Below are positions 25,189-39,800 of a stretch of 64,000 nucleotides of DNA, in pieces; positions within the stretch are counted from its first letter, which is position 1; every line of letters starts with the position of its first letter. The stretch covers positions 22,268 through 86,267 of the forward strand of contig CAYQQQ010000017.1 of assembly GCA_964420125.1 (NCBI GenBank), read 5' to 3'. The notes below the pieces were generated by a model. The model did no database searches. It was not told the DNA's origin and was given only the letters and a program-made list of their open reading frames with translations. Both the position numbers and the translations under genes were made by a program. Source of the DNA: CAYQQQ01 sp964420125 (GTDB taxonomy: Bacteria > Actinomycetota > Acidimicrobiia > Acidimicrobiales > Microtrichaceae).

Positions 25189-26264
25189 TGGACGACCTGC
25201 GCGTGGGGATCGTGGGCGGTGGGCGCATCGCGGATCTGAACGTGCTGGGGTGGCGGGAGCACCCACGAGCATCGGTGAGCGCCGTCTGCGACCTCGATCC
25301 CAACGTTCGGGACCGACGATCCCAGGAATGGGGCTGTCGGTCCTACGAGCGGCTCGAGGACCTCCTGGCCGATCCCACGGTCGACGCCGTGGAGGTCCTC
25401 ACCCCCCACCACCTCCACGTCGAGCACGCTGTGGCGGCCCTGGAGGCCGGCAAGCACGTGTCGCTCCAGAAGCCCCCCACGCTCGATCTCGCCGAGTTCG
25501 ACGTCGTGGCCGCGGCTGCCGCACGCTCGGGGACGACCTTCCGGGTCTACGAGAACTTCATGCACTACCCGCCCCACGTGCTCGCTCGCCGGCTGGTCGA
25601 GGAGGGCGAGGTCGGCGACGTGCTCAGCGTGCGCATCGTGACCGCCGGCGGCCGTCTCGGGGCGGGCCGGGGGTGGGACGTCCCGGTCGAGTCGAACATG
25701 TGGCGGGTCGATCCCCGCCTGTGCGGCGGGGGGATGATCACCTTCGACCACGGGTTCCACTGCTTCCAGCTGGGTCGGATGTTCGTGGACGACCCCATCG
25801 AGAGGGTGCACGCCTTCATCCACCGCATCGAGCTGGGTCCGGGACTCGAGCTGGACATGCCGGCACTCGTCACCTGGCGCTACCAGGGTGGCGCCAGGAT
25901 GGGATCCTGGGAGGTGATCGGTTCCCTCGACCTCGACGTGGCCTCCGAGTACTACGTGAGCGACGACCGCGTCGAGATCCGTGGAAGTCGTGGGATCATC
26001 TGGGTGAACCGTTGCTCGGGTCAGCTCCTCCAGGAGCCTCCGGTGGTGCTGTACCGCGACGGCGAGCTGCGGAGCTTCCACCGGGTGGAGGCCGACTGGG
26101 CGGCCTCCTTCCGAGCTGCGACGTTCGACTTCATCGACGGGGTCCTCGATCGGCGCGAGGTCCAGCTCACGGCATCCGAGGCCCGCCGAACCCTGGCCTT
26201 CGCCCTGGCGGCCCAGCTCAGCGCCGCCGAGGGGCGCGAGGTCGACCCCACCGAGCTCGGCTGA
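25188..26264 (+). CDS. Gfo/Idh/MocA-family NAD(P)-dependent dehydrogenase
   Basis: The 358-aa protein begins with the Rossmann motif VGIVGGGRIADL and has VLTPHHLHVEHAVAALEAGKHVSLQKP, where the usual EKP catalytic Lys motif reads QKP. The C-terminal beta-sheet domain includes GGGMITFDHGFHCFQLG with the family D/H pair. Inositol dehydrogenase IolG belongs here, so with the upstream IolD-like protein it probably oxidises a polyol or cyclitol. The ATG overlaps the dehydratase stop (TGATG), so all four genes form one operon. Confidence 0.9.
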   Translation: MDDLRVGIVGGGRIADLNVLGWREHPRASVSAVCDLDPNVRDRRSQEWGCRSYERLEDLLADPTVDAVEVLTPHHLHVEHAVAALEAGKHVSLQKPPTLDLAEFDVVAAAAARSGTTFRVYENFMHYPPHVLARRLVEEGEVGDVLSVRIVTAGGRLGAGRGWDVPVESNMWRVDPRLCGGGMITFDHGFHCFQLGRMFVDDPIERVHAFIHRIELGPGLELDMPALVTWRYQGGARMGSWEVIGSLDLDVASEYYVSDDRVEIRGSRGIIWVNRCSGQLLQEPPVVLYRDGELRSFHRVEADWAASFRAATFDFIDGVLDRREVQLTASEARRTLAFALAAQLSAAEGREVDPTELG

Positions 26265-26344
26265 GCCCCCCGGGGGCCGCGCTCGCCCCCACTCCCGATG
26301 AACGGTGTTCACCCGAGCGGATCGCGTCACACCGCCTCGCTACC

Positions 26345-26983
26345 ATGCCGCCCGTGGAAGGATCGCTTGCCCAGCACGCCGTCGAGGTGCTCGATCGCGT
26401 GCTGCAGGCCAGGCTGGAGGAGTTCCCGCGAGCCCTCATGGCGGCGTTGGCCGAGGTCATCCCCGTCCTGTTCGCCGGCTACTACGAGGTCGACCCCCGG
26501 ATACCCCGCATCCACCTCGAGGTCCACCCCGAGGACTTCGACTATCCCGAGGAGCTGCGCCGACGAGGTGCCGAGCTCCAGGCCGAGCACCCTCTCGCTC
26601 GGCACCACTACGCCACCGGCTACGGCGGGGCCATGCGGATCTCGGACGTCATGTCCGCAGCGGAGCACCACGGCGCCCCGATCTACCGGGACCTGCACTC
26701 GCGCCTCGGGGTGGAGCACCAGATGGCGTTCCGGTTGCCCGGCCCTGAACCCCTCCGCCTGGTGGTGGCGTTGTCTCGGTCGGATCGCGACTTCAGCGAC
26801 GCCGAGCGCGACCTGTNNNNNNNNNNNNNNNNNNNNNNNNNNNNNNNNNNNNNNNNNNNNNNNNNNNNNNNNNNNNNNNNNNNNNNNNNNNNNNNNNNNN
26901 NNNNNNNNNNNNNNNNCGTCTCCACCCGCACCGCCGCCGCAGCCACCGCCTACCACGCCATCACCGGCACCGGCGAGAGGTGA
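26345..26983 (+). CDS. LuxR-family regulator with N-terminal sensor domain, interrupted by an assembly gap
   Basis: The first 157 residues match the GAF-like sensor of a common actinobacterial LuxR family (YYEVDPR...HPEDF...EHPLARHH...MRISDV...LGVEHQMAFRLP...SDRDFSDAERDL). The 20 residues after the N run (VSTRTAAAATAYHAI) are the end of a LuxR helix-turn-helix. The 100 N in between would give about 34 residues, too few for the linker and HTH, so the gap is a placeholder and true coordinates are longer. It lies downstream of the catabolic operon on the same strand. Its regulatory target is unknown. Confidence 0.72.
   Translation: MPPVEGSLAQHAVEVLDRVLQARLEEFPRALMAALAEVIPVLFAGYYEVDPRIPRIHLEVHPEDFDYPEELRRRGAELQAEHPLARHHYATGYGGAMRISDVMSAAEHHGAPIYRDLHSRLGVEHQMAFRLPGPEPLRLVVALSRSDRDFSDAERDLXXXXXXXXXXXXXXXXXXXXXXXXXXXXXXXXXXVSTRTAAAATAYHAITGTGER
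26817..26916. other. Assembly gap (100 N)
   Basis: A run of exactly 100 N lies within the LuxR gene. The round length marks a scaffold join rather than a measured distance. Confidence 0.99.
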
Positions 26984-27035
26984 GTCGGGGGCGACGGCGA
27001 GCCCGGGGCAGCGCAACGCCAGGTCACATGCCGCA

Positions 27036-27074
27036 GCCGCGGGCCCGCACTGGGGCGAAGCACGGGCCCGCGGC
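27036..27074. terminator. Hairpin between convergent LuxR and SARP genes
   Basis: GCCGCGGGCCCG (27036-27047) and CGGGCCCGCGGC (27063-27074) are a perfect 12-bp inverted repeat with a 15-nt loop. It can work in both directions. No U-tract follows. Confidence 0.6.
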
Positions 27075-27090
27075 CACGAGAACCGATGGC

Positions 27091-27115
27091 GGACGGGGTG
27101 ACATGCACCCCGTCC
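27091..27115. terminator. Second hairpin of the bidirectional terminator region
   Basis: GGACGGGGTG, ACATG loop, CACCCCGTCC is a perfect 10-bp stem. With the stem at 27036-27074 it fills most of the 204-bp convergent spacer, which otherwise holds nothing I can recognise. Confidence 0.65.
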
Positions 27116-27187
27116 GCGCCCGCGCGTCCTCACCATCCGTGACGTGATCCTCTTCGCCACGATCGTGCCCCACACAACAGGCGCGTG

Positions 27188-30664
<3,477 letters not shown>

Positions 30665-30706
30665 ACCCCACTGCTCCCTGGCTTCCCGCCATCCTCACAC
30701 CGACCG

Positions 30707-30723
30707 CAAGTGGATCACAAGTG
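30707..30723 (+). promoter_or_regulatory. Direct repeat with 11-bp spacing, candidate SARP site
   Basis: CAAGTG occurs at 30707-30712 and again at 30718-30723, exactly 11 bp apart, in the 80-bp spacer between the SARP gene and the divergent 50-aa ORF. SARP proteins are known to bind direct repeats with 11-bp periodicity. The second copy runs into the ribosome site, so the site may instead be chance. Confidence 0.35.
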
Positions 30724-30744
30724 AGGAGGAGGAGAGTCGGTGCC

Positions 30745-30897
30745 ATGGGGGAACCCCTGCACCGCGTGCCAGAGGACGTCGACCGCGAGACCTCCGCGCT
30801 CGAGCGGCTCTTCGAGGGCGCAGCCGATCCCGTCCCGTCGCCCCCGTCCACCCCGGACGCCAACGTCCCTCCCGATCCGGAGCGCTCCGATGCCTAG
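30745..30897 (+). CDS. 50-aa small protein overlapping the start of the giant secreted protein
   Basis: An ATG at 30745 follows one of the strongest ribosome sites in the window (AGGAGGAGAG). The 50 codons are strongly GC-ending and read MGEPLHRVPEDVDRETSALE then a Pro/Asp-rich tail ending PDPERSDA. The acidic N-terminal half could be a short helix; no signal or membrane segment is seen. The stop TAG at 30897 lies 8 nt inside the next gene (ATG 30890), so the giant protein is probably translated by coupling from this ORF. I do not recognise a family. Confidence 0.6.
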   Translation: MGEPLHRVPEDVDRETSALERLFEGAADPVPSPPSTPDANVPPDPERSDA

Positions 30898-33800
30898 ACG
30901 CGCACTCACCGCCACGGCCGCCGCGGTCGTCACCCTGCTCCTCACCATCGGCCTGCCCGCCACGGCTGCGGCCACCCCGGCAGCGGCTGCCGCGCCCACT
31001 GCTCCGGCCACGCCTGCAGCACCCAGCGCCCCCGCCGAGTGCACGGTGAAGTGGTACGGCGACGCCCACACCCCCGACTGGCACGACGCCGGCAACTGGA
31101 GCACCGGGGCAGTGCCGAAGTTCGACGACGTGGTGTGCATCGAGGACGGGTTCTACGTGCTGCACTCCACCGGCACGACCTTCGTGGGCGAGCTCCAGGT
31201 CAGCGGCGACCTCACCGTCTCCGGCGGCTCCATCGCCCCGGCGACGTCGTCCACGGTGTACGACCTCCACCTCGCCGGCGGGTTGCTCGCCCCCGTCACC
31301 GAGCTCACGATCACCCACGCCCTGGACTGGACCAGCGGTGTGCTCGCCGGCACCGGCTCGACCGTCCTCGCCGCCACCGCGACCGCCACGATGAACGGCA
31401 CCGGCACCAAGACCCTCAGCGGCACGCTGGTCAACCAGGGCACGCTCACCTGGTCGAGCGGCCTGTTCGAGATGGCCACCGGCGGCGACCCCCACCTCGA
31501 CAACCACGGGACCTTCGAGATCGACGGCGCGGTGACCTCGCCGAGCGTCGGGGAGGACCTCCCGCTGTTCACCAACCGGCCCGGCGCCACCATCGTCAAG
31601 CGCGGCCCCGGCGCCGCCAAGCTCGGCGACCAGCGCGCCACCCTCGTCAACGACGGCACGGTGCAGGTCGACGGCGGCACGCTGTGGATCGACACCCACC
31701 TCGACGGCTTCGGGGGAGCCGACCTGAACACCGGCACCTGGGTGGTGGCCGACGGCGCCACCCTCAAGCTCTTCAAGGCCAACGACCTCTCCACCAACTC
31801 GGCGGACATCTCGCTGCTGGGCCCCTCGGCGGCGTTCCAGGACGGTTCCGGCAACGACGCCCTCACCAAGCTCGCCACCAACTCCGGCTCGCTCACCCTC
31901 GTCGGCGGCCGTGACCTGGCGGTGGCCGGCGAGCTCACCAACAACGGCACCCTCCACCTGGGCCCCGGATCCGAGCTGAGCGTCGTCGAGGACTTCTACG
32001 CGGCCAACGGCCGCCTCGAGCTCGAGGTCGCGGGTCTGTCGAGCGATTCCCACGGTCGAGTGAGCGCGACCGGCACGGCCTGGCTCGGCGGGACGCTGGC
32101 CGCGAGCCTGATCGACCCCTTCGTTCCCGCACCGACCGACGAGTTCGAGGTGATCAGTGCAACCAGCCTGTCGGGCTCCGTGGCGACGGTGGAGGGAGGG
32201 CTCTTCGTCGTCTACGACCGCCCCGATGGGCGCGTGCTCCTGACGCCGACCGAGCCGGCTCCGGGGTGCGACGCCACCTTCGACGGCGGCGGCGGCACCG
32301 AGCTGTGGGGCAACCCCGCCAACTGGAGCTCGGGCACGCTCCCGGGCCCGGGCGACGTGGCCTGCATCTCCGAGGGCTGGAGCGTGAACTTCCTCTCCGG
32401 CACCGCCACCGTCGGCGCCATCCGCGCCGACGGCTACCTCCAGGTCTCCGACGGCTCGCTCGAGGTGCTGGGCGAGTCCACCATCCACCACCTCCACCTC
32501 GGCGGCGGCACCTTCACCGGCAGCGGCGACGTCACCGTGACCAGCGAGCTCGTCTGGTACGGCGGCACCCTCGCCGGCACCGGCACCCTCACCCTGGCCC
32601 CGGGCGCCACCGGCGACCTCCGGGGATCGCTCCTGCTCAGCCGCCACCTGCGCAACGAGGGGACCATGAACTACTCCGGGTCCTCCGGGTCGATCGGGCT
32701 GCGAACCGACATGGACGGGGCCGCCCACCTCGACAACGCCGGCACCTTCGGCATCTACGCTGACTTCGAGACGCAGCGGTGGAGTGGAGAGACGCCGCCG
32801 GCCATCACCAACCGCCCCGGTGCCACGATCCTGATGCACGGCTCCACCACCCAGGAGGGCGTCCTCGGCGACTACGACGTCGGGTTCATCAACGACGGCA
32901 CCGTCACGGTGAGCCGCGGGACCCTGACGGTGAGCGCCGGCATGGGCAGCGGATCGGGAGACTGGCTGGTGCCCGGGGGCACGCTGAAGTTCGACGACGG
33001 TGACTGGGAGCTCACCGGCGACGTCGCCGGTGCGGGGACCGTGCAGGTCGTCGTCGAGGGGTTGCGGATGGCGGGCGACGGCCGTTGGGGTCCGGTCGGC
33101 ACCACGGTGATCGACGACGGCGAACTCGACATCGACAGCACGCCCGCCGAGCCCAACACCACCGGTGCGCTGATCGTCGACGGGACCCTGGACGGCGACG
33201 GCGACCTGCACGTCACCGGGACCCTCACCATGCCCACCGGCTACCTCGGAGGATCCGGCGCGCTGGTCATCGACCCCTCGGCCACGGCCGACATCGACGC
33301 CTCGTCGATGGTGCGCCTCGGCCGCCACCTGCGCAACGAGGGGACGCTCACCTGGTCGGCCGGCACCATCACCGCGTGGTCCGGAGAAGGCTTCTACCCT
33401 CACCTCGACAACGCCGGCACCCTCAACCTGACCGGGACCGTGGCCATCAACTGGATGTGGGGAACCACCCCGCCCCAGTTCACCAACCGCCCGGGCGCCA
33501 CGATCGTCAAGTCGGGCCCCTCGGCGAGCACCGCCACCTTCGGCAGCGGTGAGTTCTCGAACGAGGGGACGGTCCGGGTCGAGGACGGCGGCACCCTGAC
33601 CATCGATGCCACCCTCGCCCAGATCTCGGGAACCACCCTCACCGGCGGCAGATGGGAGGTGGTCGACGGCACGCTGAAGCTCGGCGGACTCAGCTACCTC
33701 GCGACGAACCAGGCCGAGATCGAGCTGTGGGGCAACTCCAGCTCCATCGCCAACGGGTCCGACAGCGATGCCCTGACGGGTTCGCTCGTCAGCAACGCAG

Positions 33801-36800
33801 GGATCCTGTCGCTGCACGACAGGATCCTCGACGTCTCCCCCGGCTTCGCCAACAGCGGCACCATCCGGCTCGATCCCCGATCCGAGGTCCACGGCCCCGA
33901 CGGGTTCTCTCAGTCCGCGACGGGCCGCCTCGTCATCGAGATCTCCGGCGTGGCTCCGACCGGCTCGAACGGCGCGATCGAGACGAACCTCGCGTCGCTC
34001 GACGGGGTGCTCGAGTCGGTCCTGGTGCCGCCCGACGGGCAACAGGAACCCTACGAGCCCAGCGCGAGCGACGAGTTCAAGGTGATCCGGGCCGATGCCC
34101 TGATCGGCACCTTCTCGTCGGTCGAGGGGCCTCTCGCTGCCACCTACGACGCCGCCGAAGGTGACGTGCTCCTCTCGTTGGGCGGCTCACCCACGAGCTG
34201 CAACGTCGAGTGGGACGGCTCCGCCGGCGACGGCCGCTGGGACACCGCGGCCAACTGGAGCACCGACGCCGTGCCGGGTGCGAACGACTGGGTGTGCATC
34301 CCCGAGGGCGCCACCGCCAACCACGTCACCGGCGCCTCCGCCGTCGCCGCCGTGACCGCGCCGGGCACCCTCCGGATCTCCGACGGCACGTTGAGCATCA
34401 ACGGCGACTCCTCCGTCACGGATCTCCAGCTCGCCGGCGGCACCCTCGACGGTGCCGGCGGCATCGACGTGCAGGACCAGTTCACGTGGTCCTGGGGAAG
34501 CCTGAACGGCACGGGCGACCTCACCCTCGTGGGCAACGCCACCGGGACGGTGTCGGGGTCGGTGAGCCTGGCCCGTCACCTGGTGAACGAGNNNNNNNNN
34601 NNNNNNNNNNNNNNNNNNNNNNNNNNNNNNNNNNNNNNNNNNNNNNNNNNNNNNNNNNNNNNNNNNNNNNNNNNNNNNNNNNNNNNNNNNNCCTGGTCCG
34701 GCGGCAACCTGAACGGCACCGGCGTGCTGCGGGTCGCCCCCGGCGCCACCGGGACGGTGTCGGGGTCGGTGAGCCTGGCCCGTCACCTGGTGAACGAGGG
34801 GACCCTGGTGTGGCAGAGCGGGACCATCGCGCTCAACGACACCAACGGCGTGCACGCGCACCTCGACAACCACGCCACCTTCGAGATCCGCACCGCCGAC
34901 AACTCCTACGCCGTGTGCTGCACCGCGCATCCCACCATCACCAACCGGCCCGGCGCCACCATCACCAAGACCACCGCCGGCATCACCACCCTCGGCTCCG
35001 GCAACACCGAGTTCGTCAACGACGGCACCGTGCGCGCCATGACCGGCACGCTGCGGGTGGGCGGCGGCACCGCCAGCGGCGGTGCGGGCACCTGGGTGGC
35101 CGACTCGGTCCTGACCCTGCACTCCGGTGCCTTCGCGCTCACCGGGGCGGTCACCGGCGGAGGCCAGTTCTCCAGCTCCGGTGCCAACGTTCGCTTCACC
35201 GGCAGCAACCAGATCACCCCCGCAGAGCTCGCCGTCACCGCCGGCAGCCTCGATCTCGACAACGATCCCGACGGCGGCAACACCGTCGGCACGCTCTCGC
35301 TCACCGGCGGCGTCCTCGACGGCAACGCCGAGCTCACCGTCACCGACACCCTCACCTGGTCCGGCGGCAACCTGAACGGCACCGGCGTGCTGCGGGTCGC
35401 CCCCGGCGCGTCCGCCACGATCTCGGGCGCCATCAGCCTGGCCCGTCACCTGGTCAACCAGGGAACCCTGGCGTGGCAGAGCGGGAACCTCGCGCTCAAC
35501 GACAGCTTCGGCGTGCACGCGCACCTCGACAACCACGCCACCTTCGAGATCGGCGACTCCACCAACGCCTACACCGTGTGCTGCAGCGCGCACCCCACCA
35601 TCACCAACCGGCCCGGCGCCACCATCACCAAGACCACCACCGGCACCACAAACCTCGGCTCCGGCAGCACCGAGCTCATCAATGACGGCACCATCGAGAT
35701 CGGCTCCGCCTCCACCCTGAGCCTGGGTGGCACGTTCGACCAGGGCTCCACCGGTCGCCTCGATCTCTCCCTGGCCGGCACCAGTCCCGGCACCACGCAT
35801 GCCCGATTCCTCGTGTCCGGGGTCGCCAACCTCGACGGCGCCATCGCCACCACCGCCGCCGGCGGCTTCGAGCCCTCCGACGGCGACGAGTTCCTCGTGC
35901 TCGACGCCGCGTCCCTCTCGGGCACCTTCGCCACCGTCGACAGCCCCCTGACACCCCACTACGACACCGCGGCGGGCACCGTCACGCTGGTCGACGAGGG
36001 GTTCGTACCGGTGCCGCCCACCGTGTCGCTGTCCCCGCAGTCGGCGGTGGAGAGCAGCGGCACCTTCATGATCGAGGTGCACGGCGTGGGCGGCAACGTC
36101 GCCGACGTGGTGCCGGTGCAGGTGCTCGACGGCACCGCCCTGGCCACCACCGACTACTCGACCGCGTTCACCCCCACCACCGTGGCGGTGGTGCCCGACG
36201 GCCTCACCTACGTGCCGGTCACCATCGAGGCCGACGCGCTCGACGAGGACGACGAGACCTTCACCGTCGTGGTCGGCACCGCGACCGCCACCATGACCAT
36301 CGTCGACGACGACGCCCCGCCCCAGGTGGTGATCGACGGCCTCAGCATCACCGAGGGCGACGAAGGCAGCGTCGACGCCGAGCTGAGCGTACGGCTGGTG
36401 GACCCGACCTTCGGATCGCTCCCCCAGCCCTCCAGCCGGGTCGTGACCGTGGAGGCCTCCACCCAGGACGGCACGGCGGTGGCCGGCTCCGACTACACCG
36501 GCACCACCGACACCCTCGTGTTCCAGCCGGGTGAGACGACGCAGACCTTCACGGTGCCGATCCTCGGCGACGCGGCCGACGAGGACAACGAGCAGTTCAG
36601 CGCCACCCTCCAGGGCGCCACCAACGCCACGATCCCCGACGGTGAGCTGGCCACCGTCACCATCGTCGACGACGACGCCACCGGCGGCGGTCCGGTCGCC
36701 GACCAGCTCGCGTCCGGTGGGGCGCAGCTCTTCGACCTGCTCGACGACTGGGGCACCGAGTACGACCTCGACCGCAACGGTCCCTCCCCCTTCGAGCTGC

Positions 36801-39800
36801 CAGGCCTCACCGACGAGCTGGCCAGCCTGTACGAGCCCCAGGACGAGCTCGACGCCCTCGACAGCCCCTTCTCCGGCCTCGACGACGACCTCGAGGCGCT
36901 GTGCGGTCAGCTGCAGGCCCGCGGTCTGACCATCGACTGGGTCGAGGGCGGCGTGTGCGGGCACCCGGCTCCACCCACTGCCGCCGACATCATCCAGGTC
37001 CGCTACACCACCCGGCTGTCCGAGCTGGCCGAGGCTCTCGGGTTCACCGACGACGAGTTCAACGACGACGCCGAGGGCATCCTCGACGGCCTCGCCGCCG
37101 ATCTCGGACTGGACACCGACTTCGACTCCAGCGCCGATCTCGTCGTCACCCTGGTGGTCGGCGTGGACGAGACCGGCTTCTACGTGGCCGACGAGAGCGG
37201 TCTGCGCCTCGAGGTGGGAGCCACCGCCACGGTGAGCGGAACCGGCGACGTGGGCGGTGTCGACGGCCTCGACCTGGAGGGCCCGGCCACGGTCGACGTC
37301 GCCGTCCTGCTCGAAGCGAACGGCGGGCCCGCACGGCTCCGGGCGGCCGAGCTCGCCGGATCGCCGGCCGCCTACCTGCGACCGGCAGCCGAGGGCACCG
37401 TGGGCCTCCACCTCGACGCCACGCTCGACCCGGTCGCCCTGTCGTGGGACAGCACCTTCACCCTCGCCATCGACGCCGACTTCACCACCGACATCGCAGT
37501 GGACGCCCGCTTGGAGGGCACCCTCACCCTCCCCGGTCTCACCGACGCCGGCCAGCCCGCCACCATCGAGATGGTCGGCACCTTCGACGGCACCACCTGG
37601 ACCCTCACCGGTGAGGGCGCCTCCGCCGCCGAGTACGCCCTGGCCGGCTTCGAGGTCGACGAGCTCGGATTCCAGGTGGTCCTCTCCCCCACCACCTTCA
37701 CCGGCACCGGTGCCGCCTCCTTGCACGCCGATCTCGGCGACGGCGCCCACCCGGTCGACATCGCGCTGACCGCAGGCTTCGACCACACCGCGTGGCACGC
37801 CGAGGGACATCTCGCGCTCGGCGACGTCACCCTCGGCACCGATCCCGCCCTGGCATGGCTGCACGACGTGACCCTCGACGCCGCCTTCGACGGCGACATC
37901 ACCGCCGGCTCCCTCGGTGGCGGCGTGAGCGTGGCTGCCGGCGTGGTGGTGCTCAACCCGGAACCGGCAGGCGGCGGCGACGAGCCCGAGGGCGTGGCCC
38001 GGGCCGAGGACGTCTCGGGCACCCTCACCGCGGATGGGCGCCTCGTGCTGCACGCCGGCGCGCTGAGCGCCCGCATCGGCGATGCCATCGACGTCGCCGC
38101 CACCGACGTCGACCTCACCCTCGGCTCCGGCGCCACCGACCCCGTCCTCACGATCGCCTCCGCCACGGCCACGGTGCCCTCGCTCAACGGCCTCGGTGTG
38201 ACCTTCACCGGCCTGCACCTCGACCGCGACGGCAGCTGGGGTGCGGAGAGCGTGGAGGTCGCCTCTCAGGGACTCCTGCAGACGATCGGCCTGGGGGGCA
38301 TCGTGCCCTTCGACATCACCTCCGTGGCCCTCGACTTCCCCGACCTCGAGGACCTCGACGCCTTCGAGGTCTCCGTCACCGGCAGCATCGACTTCGCCGC
38401 CATGGGCGCGCTGCCGTTCACCCCGTTGATCGGCCTCGGCGGTCCGGCGATCAGCCCCACCTCGCCTGCCGAGGACAACGTCTTCACCTTCTCCATCGCC
38501 GTCGAGTCGCTGAGCGAGGGTCGGATCCGGCCCTGGGACCTCGGCCCGATCACCCTCGGCTTCGACGACCTGGACGTCGGCGGCGTCACCCTCGGGTCGC
38601 AGCTCACCCTCGGCGGCTACCAGGACGGCCTCTGGACCGGCGACGCCTGCGGCTCGCTGTCGATCCTTGCCGGCCTCGAGGACCTGCAGGGCGAGACCAC
38701 GATCGACGTGTGCGGATCGCTGGACATCAACCCCGACGGGGCCAGCCTCGACCTCGACGGCACCTTCTCGCTCTCGGCGACGCTCGGCGACGCGGTCACC
38801 ATCGAGGGCGCGGAGCTCGCCTTCGGTCTCGGGATCGCCGTCGACGACCAGTTCGGCTTCGCAGTCACCGGGCCCACCTTCGAGGGCCTCGGTGTCGACC
38901 GGATCGCCATCGCCTTCGGAGATCTCATGCGCCTCGTGGGCACCGAGGTGGACCTCGACTTCTCCCCGGCACCCGGCGAACCGCTCGTCGCCTTCGGCGG
39001 CACCCTCGGCGACGGCTCCCTGGCCGTGGAGTTCGACGACGCGGACGTGTTCTCCGGCTGGGGTGGCGAAGCCGGCAACATCGGCATCGCCGCGGACGGG
39101 ACCGTGCTGCTGCTGCCCGGCTTCTTCGTCGACATCACCGTGCCCGACGCCACCCACTTCGGCCTGCCCGACTGGCTGCCGCTGAGGGTCGACGAGGTCG
39201 GCATCCGCTTCCCCGACGTCGACCTCGACAACATCCCTCCCGAGGGCCTGCCCATCGACGACCTCGCCAACTTCGCGATCCGCTTCTCCGGTGGCCTCGA
39301 GGCCACCGCTGCCTGGCCCATCGCCGCGGCCGTGGACGGCCTCGAGGTCGACCTGGGCAAGCTGTCCCGGGGGGAGTTCCCCATCACCAACCTCGACGGG
39401 TTCAAGATGGGGGTGGAGCCCTTCGAGCTCGTGCCGGGGTTCCGGGTCGGCGGCGGTCTCGAGCTGGGCAGGATCGACGTCGACGGCGACGTCGCCCCCG
39501 GTGAGCAGACCGAGGAGGTCCTCTACGGCCGGATCTTCGGCGAGTTCAACTACGAGGGCATGGGCGCCGGAATCGACCTGGTGGTCAGCCAGTACGGCCC
39601 GGTGCTGGCCCAGCTCCAGGTCCCCCTGGCCATCCCCCTCGACGGCGGCGCGCTCGGCGGCGTGATCCTGTCCTCGGTGGAAGGGGGCATCAACTTCGGT
39701 GGGCCGGCCTTCCCCGATCCCGAGCGACCGGTGGACATCCTGCACGACCCGGCCTTCGACACCGACTTCCCGGTCAACGACGACACCATCCGCAACTCGG

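Noticed and set aside
30740..30889. Upstream in-frame extension of the giant protein from ATG 30740
   Set aside because: The extension would put 50 unrelated residues before a perfect signal peptide. The coding frame in that stretch is the separate 50-aa ORF at 30745-30897.
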